64,000 bases of DNA, taken from positions 1,550,001 through 1,614,000 of the forward strand of contig JAGYXB010000687.1 of assembly GCA_022495005.1 (NCBI GenBank), in the 5' to 3' direction. The position numbers and the translations under genes were made by a program. This document shows positions 57,598 through 64,000 of the stretch, piece by piece. Under the pieces are notes generated by a model that saw nothing but the letters and a program-made list of their open reading frames with translations, made no database searches and was not told where the DNA came from. Origin of the DNA: Rhyacophila brunnea. Its lineage: Eukaryota > Arthropoda > Insecta > Trichoptera > Rhyacophilidae. Each line of letters starts with the position of its first letter. Position 1 is the stretch's first letter.

Positions 57598-57681
57598 AGA
57601 AGAATAATTATTATAATTAGTGATCGGTGTTTTGAAAATAGATGCCTCATATTGACTATTCCTCATTTCTTCTTATTCCAG

Positions 57682-57785
57682 CTGGCATCCTGATCAACAT
57701 TGAATGCAAAGCGTGGGCCCGGAACATCAAACACGATCGCCATGACAGATTAGGATCCGTGCATCTCGAGATCATGATTGATTAA
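57682..57785 (+). CDS. nrv2: nrv2 last coding exon
   Basis: The split codon gives Thr; the exon then encodes [20 protein letters not shown] and [13 protein letters not shown], followed by TAA at 57783-57785. IEC supplies the last conserved cysteine, partner of the WVSC cysteine. [19 protein letters not shown] is the characteristic Nrv2 C-terminus, so the protein is complete at this end. The four exons give about 274 residues. Insect Nrv2 proteins are about 320, so about 45 N-terminal residues are encoded elsewhere. The acceptor CAG ends at 57681 after TTCTTCTTATTC. Confidence 0.97.
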
Positions 57786-59670
57786 TGGCGGCAACAATTT
57801 TACAAAACAGTATTTCATTACACTGAATCCATTTTAGATAGCATCGAGATAATTACGGTAATTCCGAACGGAGTCAACTATATTCCAGATTACCATTTAC
57901 CTTGTAGGCCCCACCTAAATTGAGACTTGAACAATTGTTCATTTTTATGTAGTCAAATCGAATCAAACCCTACTTTTAAAATGAAATACTCTCGGGATCA
58001 CTTAAGCCTAAGGCCCAATGTCTTTTTGGAGTGTATATAAATGTCATAATATTTATGTAATTGTTTTTCTTCTATAAAATCTTTTCAAAAAAAATCTAAA
58101 TGACATAATTCTAAATCACTAAGTATAGGTTCACTTAAGTATGTGCCTTCTTTCGTATTACCTAAGATTTCATAAAATAAGAATCATCAAATCATTGAAT
58201 CATTTCTGTTACGCCAATGTGGTAAATACGACGTAACAGTTTTAGAAAAATAAAATACTTTTTGATAAATTTACCCGTCGCTTCCCCAAATCTTTTGTTC
58301 TATGTGAAAAATCCTTCTTATTTTGTTAGAGTTGCCATCCATTTGCTGTAAGCTGTATAAATTAAAATTCCATTGATTTAGTTACATTAGGACTTAATTA
58401 ATATGACAATTTATTATTTGCCTAGCAGTGTATAATATTATGTTATTATTGTTTTTGCTTTACTAAAAAAGGAAGGAATAGCATTGAATAAATTCTATTT
58501 TATTAGTGATACATTTTCAATTAATTCTTCTATTGAGATTGTAATAATATCCTTTCACATTGTTTTTTTTTTATCTTCGTTTTTTTTGATAATTAAATGA
58601 GAATATTATAAGTAGATTAGAATAATTTGTACACTTATGTTGAAACAAATGAAACTGCCAAAATTCTTATTGAAAAGAAAACCTAGATTTATGCCTCAAA
58701 TTTAATTTAAATTGAAATATTTTTAACTAACCAACCGTAAAGAAAACAGCACTTTGTTGACTAGTCATCGCTGGTATAAGTTCGGTTATTTTCAAACCTT
58801 ATTTTAACTCTTTGTTTATTCGACTTTACCGTGAAAATCAGTATGAATTATTGATCCTCTATTATTGGTATTTATTTAGAGTTTTTCAATATGGTTATTT
58901 GATTTATTTTTACAATTAAGACTATCCTTTTTACACTACAACTTTATTTTAAATTATTCATTCATAATGTCTTTTTAAATGATTTTGATTTGGGTTTAAC
59001 TATATCAATGTTAGATCGCGATGCGAGTACAAGTATTCTTGTTAATGATATATTATTTGTTTTCATTTTTTTTTTTAAATCATATTTCAGTTTTATATTA
59101 TTTGCCTTAGTTCTTGATAATGTTTTTTTTGTGAAATGAATTCAATAATTTATTTTAGGGCAGTATTATGATTACATTAGTACAATTATTATTGTTGATT
59201 GAAATAAGAAGTAATGTTTTAAATATAAAGTTATGTTTGTTACAACGGATGAATGGTAAACATTTTGAGAGAGACATATTTTTGGAGTACAAGTAAATAT
59301 TTTTATATCATACAAGAAACACCGTTCTTCATTCTTCATTCTTGTTTCATTGGCGTTCACAGTCCACACGCTCCGTCAGCAGTTGCCTTTTAATACTACA
59401 GGTGTATTCTACGACTTAAGTGTTGGAAATTCAATTTTGTATGCATCGGAATGCGCAAGTAATGATTGAATACAAATATGATTAATTTGGTGCTATCAGG
59501 TATGTGTAGTAAATACTTGTAAGGAACGAGCCATTTTGGTACTGAATCATTTTGTTAAATACCAGAGCCTTCGACGAGTTCAGTGCCGCGTAATTTAGAT
59601 TATGAATGTCGTTGAATGTGAATAGAAACAATCGGAATGTGTTTAAATAAATAATTTAAAAATCTAATTG
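57786..59670 (+). other. Probable nrv2 3' UTR
   Basis: The 1.9 kb after the stop codon has no transposon that I can recognise, in contrast to every intron of the gene. Canonical AATAAA signals occur at 58249-58254, 58487-58492 and 59646-59651. The last is followed within 20-25 bases by GTGTTTTATTT, a plausible downstream GU-rich element. Alternative 3' ends are likely. The extent is inference. Confidence 0.6.
59646..59651 (+). promoter_or_regulatory. Candidate distal polyadenylation signal
   Basis: AATAAA with a GU-rich GTGTTTTATTT downstream. It is the last canonical signal before the transposon-bearing sequence resumes at about 59.88 kb. Confidence 0.5.
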
Positions 59671-59878
59671 TGTTTTATTTACTCGAGTCTTGCTTTCAAC
59701 CATATAACTGACATGTTTATCATTGTTTTGTTTCAGCTAGTTTGTCTACTGCAGGATAGCCATGAGAAATGAGTCACTTAAGCCATTAAAAACAGATTTC
59801 ACCTTATTAACTACAACCTGAAATACTCAGCTTCACATGAGGTTGCTTCATTGATCGATATACATTTATCTTACTTCT

Positions 59879-60333
59879 TCTTCTTCTTGGTCATGCACTC
59901 ATGGCTGAGGATCGTGACCACATTTAAATTTCGCCATCCTTTGAGCGACCAAGACTTTCCATCCTTCTCGATCTTCCGCTTCTCTCAGGGCAGAATGGAT
60001 GGTGCCCCCAGTCAGTTCTTTCACTTGGTCGCTCCATCGCGCAGACGCTCTTCCTCTGCTTCGCCTTCCCTGGAGGCTACCCAAAACTACCAGTCTCTCC
60101 AGGTTGTCCGGTCCGCGCCTGACAATATGTCCAAAAAACTGCAGAATTCTTCTCAGACATATCGTCGAGAGCCGTTCCTTTATCTTCAGTCCCTGGATAA
60201 TTGACTGGTTCGTCCTGTGCTCCGTCCAAGAAATGCGAAGCATTCGGCGCCAACACAACATCTCAAAGGCATCAATTGCCTTCCGTTCTCTTGCCTTCAG
60301 GGTCCACGACTCGACTCCGTATAGGAATATCGA
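59879..60333 (-). pseudogene. RTE-like retrotransposon, 5'-truncated, intact C-terminal frame
   Basis: A single uninterrupted minus-strand frame of about 145 codons encodes LYGVESWTLKARERKAIDAF, EMLCWRRMLRISWTEHRTNQ, FFGHIVRRGPDNLERLVVLG, GRRSRGRASARWSDQVKE and EDREGWKVLVAQRMAKF. The stop is at about 59902-59904. This is the tail following the reverse-transcriptase domain in RTE/BovB-type elements. A short (GAA)n run at 59876-59888 on the minus strand is the 3' microsatellite tail. The absence of stops makes this the youngest of the RTE-like pieces here. Upstream sequence past 60333 no longer matches. Confidence 0.82.
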
Positions 60334-60461
60334 GAACTTACTTAACAACTTAACAAAACAATAATAATTACATTCTTCAATATTAAAATATCCTTCAGGC
60401 ACACACCATGTCAAAATTAAAATAATTCTCACAGGCGAAGTCAAACAAAAGAAATTAATAC

Positions 60462-60560
60462 CCCGTTTACACATGCATGGATGTACTGTGCACAGTAAGA
60501 AAATGTATGGGGAAACATATTGTATTATCCTGCAGTTGGCAAGATTGCGTGCATAAATCA
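60462..60560 (+). repeat. CCCCGTTTACAC repeat, 60 kb copy
   Basis: TACCCCGTTTACACATGCAT, GGATGTACTG and GATTGCGTGCATAAATCAAA resemble the 16 kb and 55 kb copies but are more diverged in the middle. Confidence 0.5.
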
Positions 60561-60689
60561 AACAAGATTGGAAGCTTCCAAATTGTAATGATTTATTGCG
60601 CGCAAGTAATATTATTTTCGATCTGCGCCTGCGCAGTAGAGCGATAGGGGCGGGGCGAACATGCCGGTAAAAAAACAAACTATTCATTT

Positions 60690-62310
60690 TGAGCTTCCGA
60701 TCTTAAATACGACCCGTCAGATAGTAGTATAAAATGACAACCTCGCGTCTTGCTTACTATTGAAGAATGAGATTGGAGAGACAGTCAGCACTTTTACATG
60801 TTACGTGAAACAGTTATTGTAATGAGAGTTTAAAATAAGCACGATTGCCTACAGTAATTCCATGCATGTATGTACAGGCGCTATAAAATCGAGTCATAAA
60901 TATGCAAACTTCATCTGTTGTCAAAATTTAAAATTGGAATTGGCAGGAAAGGTAATTGAAACAAACGAACTTTTCATTTTTATGTAGATGTCAGTTTGGC
61001 TGACTTAGATCCACTCTTCTAGCTTCCATAGATAACTTGTTTCTTTCATATTGGAATGAATGTAATAGCTGTTCATAAGTCAGTCATGACACATTCACTT
61101 TCATCTTTTACTTACTGATTATTCACGCAGATGTTGCAGTATAATATTAACCCATTGGCGCCGGTGTTACAGGATGCAGGGCATGATGAAAATCAAACAA
61201 TTTTAATCATATTTTGATATTTTTAAAAGTTGAAATTACCTAATAATAGATGTAGCTATCATTTTATGATGTTAGTTATATACAGTCCAATATATCGCCC
61301 ATCCAGAATAAAACAACTGTAACTGCAAATTCATAGTTTTGAGAAAATCGCAAATGAAGTTTTTCAACCATTTAAAATACTCTTCAGATCAAATATCTCA
61401 GGTATGAAGATATTTTTTTTTTGTTTCCACAGTAAAATAATGTGCTTCAAACTACTTACAGCAAAAAAATCTGAAAATATGTTTTTAAAGCCTTATTTTA
61501 GCACTTGTGGTCTTTTTACACTAGATATTTTGGTAATGACCTACAATTTTATGCATTTGTGTTGCAATGAAAGGTAGTGTTTATTTTTATAACAAAATAT
61601 ACATTGGAATGACATAAATGCTAATACAAAATAATTACAAGATAAAAAGAACTTTTTATATACAACGTTTTTAAATTTTCTGTTGAATCTGTAAACTTGA
61701 CTTGACTAGCTTAAACGATCAAAAAAAATTGTACTTGATAGAAATAATACTGAAATGTCATATTGATTTCCATAGTACGCACGTATATAAATAAATAATT
61801 TTGTTGCTAGGACCCCAGCCCCTAGCAACCAATAATGGTGTCGAAATAACTTTTCATACAAAACAGAATTAACTGAAAATGAATTCAATTCTACTTAAAG
61901 ATGGCTAAAAGTATTAAAAAAATGAACTGGCATCGTGTTCTGATATATTCTAAAAGTTTCAAATGTCTAGCTAGTCGGGAAGTTAGTTAAAAATCGATTG
62001 CAAGATTTGTACCGGACAAATAAGAATACGAGCTAAGAAAAACGTTATAAAATATGTTAATATAGGTAATATTATTTTTATATTCTTAATGTAAATAACC
62101 AATTTACACAACAAATGCAAATAAAAAGAGTTCCTCTAACAATTTTGTGATTCTGAGTAATGGTGAGTCTGTAGACTCATGATTAGTAAGTGGCATCGGA
62201 GTGGCTCAGATTAGCAAGTGAGTCTTATTCATCATCATCATGTTCTCTGACATCATTAACAGGGAAAGGTGGCTCTACCGCAAGAGTATCATAATAATTC
62301 GAGAGCATAA
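60690..62310. other. No recognised gene
   Basis: AT-rich sequence with no exon, RNA gene or transposon end recognised. Confidence 0.35.
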
Positions 62311-62672
62311 AGTCAGACAACGTTATCTACAAAAAGTGTTTTTTTTTTTTTTTTTGAGATAATGTTATTTTACATTTACGGCTACATGATAGTCAAACAA
62401 CGTTATGTCAATCTTTTCTAATTTCTTATTAAATCGTCGGTAAACTTTAACGCTAACTACATAAGTTACCCTTGTTTTCATATTTTTTAAAAACTATCCC
62501 TATAAATTTTAACATCGTCATAAGCAAGATAAATGTACAATACACAATAAATTATAAAATATTAACATAAGGTTTTAAATAAACATTTCCCTTGTTGAGT
62601 TACAAGAATCTAAAATAACGATTTTTGGCTCTCCTGTTAAGTTGCACTTTTGTAGATAGTGTTGTTTGACAC
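62311..62672. mobile_element. Small TIR element inserted beside a transposase remnant
   Basis: The left end AGTCAGACAACGTTATCTAC continues AAAAAGTG, and the right end CTTTTGTAGATAGTGTTGTT continues TGACAC. They form an imperfect inverted repeat of about 27 bases. TAA flanks both sides (62308-62310, 62673-62675). The left motif recurs directly at about 62390 (AGTCAAACAACGTTATGTCA). A T run of about 18 lies at 62339-62356. Confidence 0.5.
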
Positions 62673-62675
62673 TAA

Positions 62676-63720
62676 GCCCTCGAATTGTGGTACACGTTTG
62701 GGATTAGGTTAGACTTGCACAAATCTTTAAGTTTTGCTGCTGACAGTTTAGGTGGATTATCGTATGCAGCAACTTAAATTGGCTCCATTGTCTACCGCCG
62801 ACTTCTGTGCGTTCGTATGTCAATGACTTTAAACTTTTGTTCGGCATAATTAAATTTATAAAAATTTGTCAAATGTACTTCCTTTCTCACTTAGATCATT
62901 TTGATATCCTTCCATAAAACTTTATCACCATCTGTATTTACATTAAAATTCGTCCCCGTAGCAGGTGACATCGTTAAAAAGGTGAAGAATGATGAGGTCG
63001 ACAGCTCATGGACAGTGTATGGGTTACCATTCTTTTTTGCCATTTAAATTACGTCCATTGGGTCGGAATATAAATTCGAGCAGCACTCTAAATTGAAAAT
63101 TTTACGAACCGGAGCGCTCGATAATTTTACGAAAATATTTACATGGTACTTGGTATTGATTTACATAGATAAATGTATAAATACATAGTTTTCTAATTTT
63201 ATGTGTATTTTATAAAAATAAATGTGTTAAGATTCTTTGTTATATGACTTATCTACCTCAGGCGGTCAAATTATTTTTTCCAAAAGACGGAGCGATAATT
63301 TTTGGAATTTTATGAACTGGAACGGAGCCCCGGTGTGCTCCGGTCCATTTCGAGCCTTGAATTGGGCCAGATTTCAGATGCCTCTTTTTCTGTTACTCAA
63401 TAGTGGAATGCATAGAATCACCCTCGTTTTGTGTGTGACCCACAACCAAGTATTTGTGGGTAATAGTCGGTATGTCCAAGTTTCCTACAGCATATAGATA
63501 CATGCTGGCAATTGCTTTATTCTTATTCTGACCAGTGCAATTGTCAGAATAGAAGATTATGTCTTTTCCACTACATACTATTTTCTTTTATGTACATTCA
63601 AACGCAAGAATTGATTTCGTTGGCACCTCTATTAGCCAAAGCTTTATTCCAAAAATAGCATTCACCCTTTTTATTAATTATACTGAGTATTATAAAATTA
63701 AAACAATTTAATTTTCTTTT
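62676..63720 (-). pseudogene. Second member of the uncharacterised transposase-like family
   Basis: Minus-strand translation gives, in order, INKKGECYFWNKALANRGAN then EINSCV (about 63680-63610), IIFYSDNCTGQNKNKAIASM (about 63580-63490), then VVGHTQNEGDSMHSTIE (about 63450-63400). After an inferred insertion of roughly 290 bases come MAKKNGNPYTVHELSTSSFF (about 63040), NFNVNTDGDKVLWKDIKM (about 62950-62900), and PPKLSAAKLKDLCKSNLIPN then VYH (about 62750-62690). It shares GQNKN, the His/Ser/Ile-Glu motif and the C-terminal Leu-Ile-Pro region with the 33.7-36.1 kb element, but is clearly a different lineage. Frameshifts and stops show it is dead. Its upstream part is cut by the mariner at 63727. 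Confidence 0.72.
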
Positions 63721-63726
63721 ATAGTA

Positions 63727-64000
63727 CGAGGGTGGGTCAATAAGTCCTTAGAAAAGCCGACAGGTGGCGCGACTAGTACTGTAAGCGGTTTGTTTTCATG
63801 CAGCGGCACTACCGATTCAGTATGCTGCGAAGTTTCAATCAGATTGGTCGGGTTGTTGTGTGTTTCTCGTACATTTAAAAAAAAAAATTGCTTGTGGAAA
63901 ATGGAAAAATTGAGTTTAGAGCTGTTATTAAACATTTTAATATAAAAGGGTTAACAGCAAAGGAAATAAAAAATGAGTTGGATTTAGTTCACGGCATATC
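63727..64000 (+). mobile_element. Second mariner copy, runs off the window
   Basis: It begins CGAGGGTGGGTCAATAAGTC after TA (63725-63726) and matches the copy at 3869 almost base for base. Differences are a handful of transitions and the absence of a short ATGGAAAATGGAGAAA-type duplication near the start codon. The visible start of the transposase reading therefore differs in frame between the two copies. Confidence 0.93.

Larger units (their letters stand above)
54301..57681 (+). other. nrv2 last intron (3.4 kb), nested transposons
   Basis: Bounded by GT at 54301 and AG at 57680-57681. It contains the 54328-55039 element with a second MITE inside, a CCCCGTTTACAC repeat split by a hAT insertion, a CAGTGGCG right end, and a SINE near its 3' end. 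Positions 56172-57404 have no recognised content. Confidence 0.85.

Noticed and set aside
59851..60364. Plus-strand open frames of about 120 codons
   Set aside because: They are the complement of the RTE-like C-terminal frame on the minus strand, which has clear family motifs.
63237..63497. 86-codon plus-strand open frame
   Set aside because: The complementary strand encodes the GHTQNEGDSMHSTIE motif of the transposase-like family, so the plus frame is a shadow.

Overview
This 64 kb window is AT-rich animal nuclear DNA, almost certainly from an insect and probably from an aphid or close hemipteran. The clearest evidence is one host gene whose spliced protein closely resembles insect nervana-2 (the Na+/K+-ATPase beta subunit). 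It sits in transposon-filled intergenic and intronic DNA with the short TAGGTACCTAC-like and AATAATATTAT-like strings common in aphid genomes. There are no bacterial operons, CRISPR arrays or confident RNA genes. The species call is inference.

Host gene: four plus-strand coding exons (48713-48973, 52763-53055, 54132-54300, 57682-57785) join in frame into about 274 residues. They encode the membrane anchor and the complete extracellular domain of nrv2, ending at TAA 57783-57785. A probable long 3' UTR follows to about 59670. The exon for the roughly 45-residue cytoplasmic N-terminus was not found. It is probably upstream of the window, in which case most of positions 1-48712 would be first intron or 5' flank.

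Region by region: 0.2-0.8 kb is a hAT MITE with an exact 8-bp target duplication. At 3.0-5.3 kb an internally deleted hAT element has a 1.3 kb mariner inside it. At 5.8-6.3 kb is a second hAT MITE family (CAGTGGCG ends) that recurs at 33.0, 36.2, 49.1, 51.2 and 56.1 kb. RTE-like reverse-transcriptase tails, all on the minus strand, lie at 9.1, 13.0, 38.9 (weak), 41.7 and 59.9 kb. hAT elements with recognisable transposase remnants lie at 14.6-15.5 and 16.8-18.8 kb. From 19.5 to 33 kb the sequence is mostly unexplained, apart from SINE pieces and a few GC-raised islands. At 33.7-36.1 kb is a 2.46 kb DNA transposon with 34-bp terminal inverted repeats and a TA target site. It carries a degenerate minus-strand gene of a poorly characterised transposase-like family, interrupted by a nested palindromic MITE. 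At 37.7 kb is a Harbinger-like MITE.

The nrv2 introns (49-57.6 kb) contain one copy each of a tRNA-derived SINE (orientations +, -, +). They also hold two copies of a 385-bp MITE in opposite orientation that bracket exons 52763-53055 and 54132-54300. The window ends with a second degenerate member of the uncharacterised transposase-like family (62.7-63.7 kb) and the first 274 bp of a second, nearly identical mariner copy.

Most of the interest lies in the nested, datable transposon insertions, the little-described transposase-like family seen twice, and the inverted repeats around the nrv2 exons, which could influence splicing, RNA editing or circular RNA formation.
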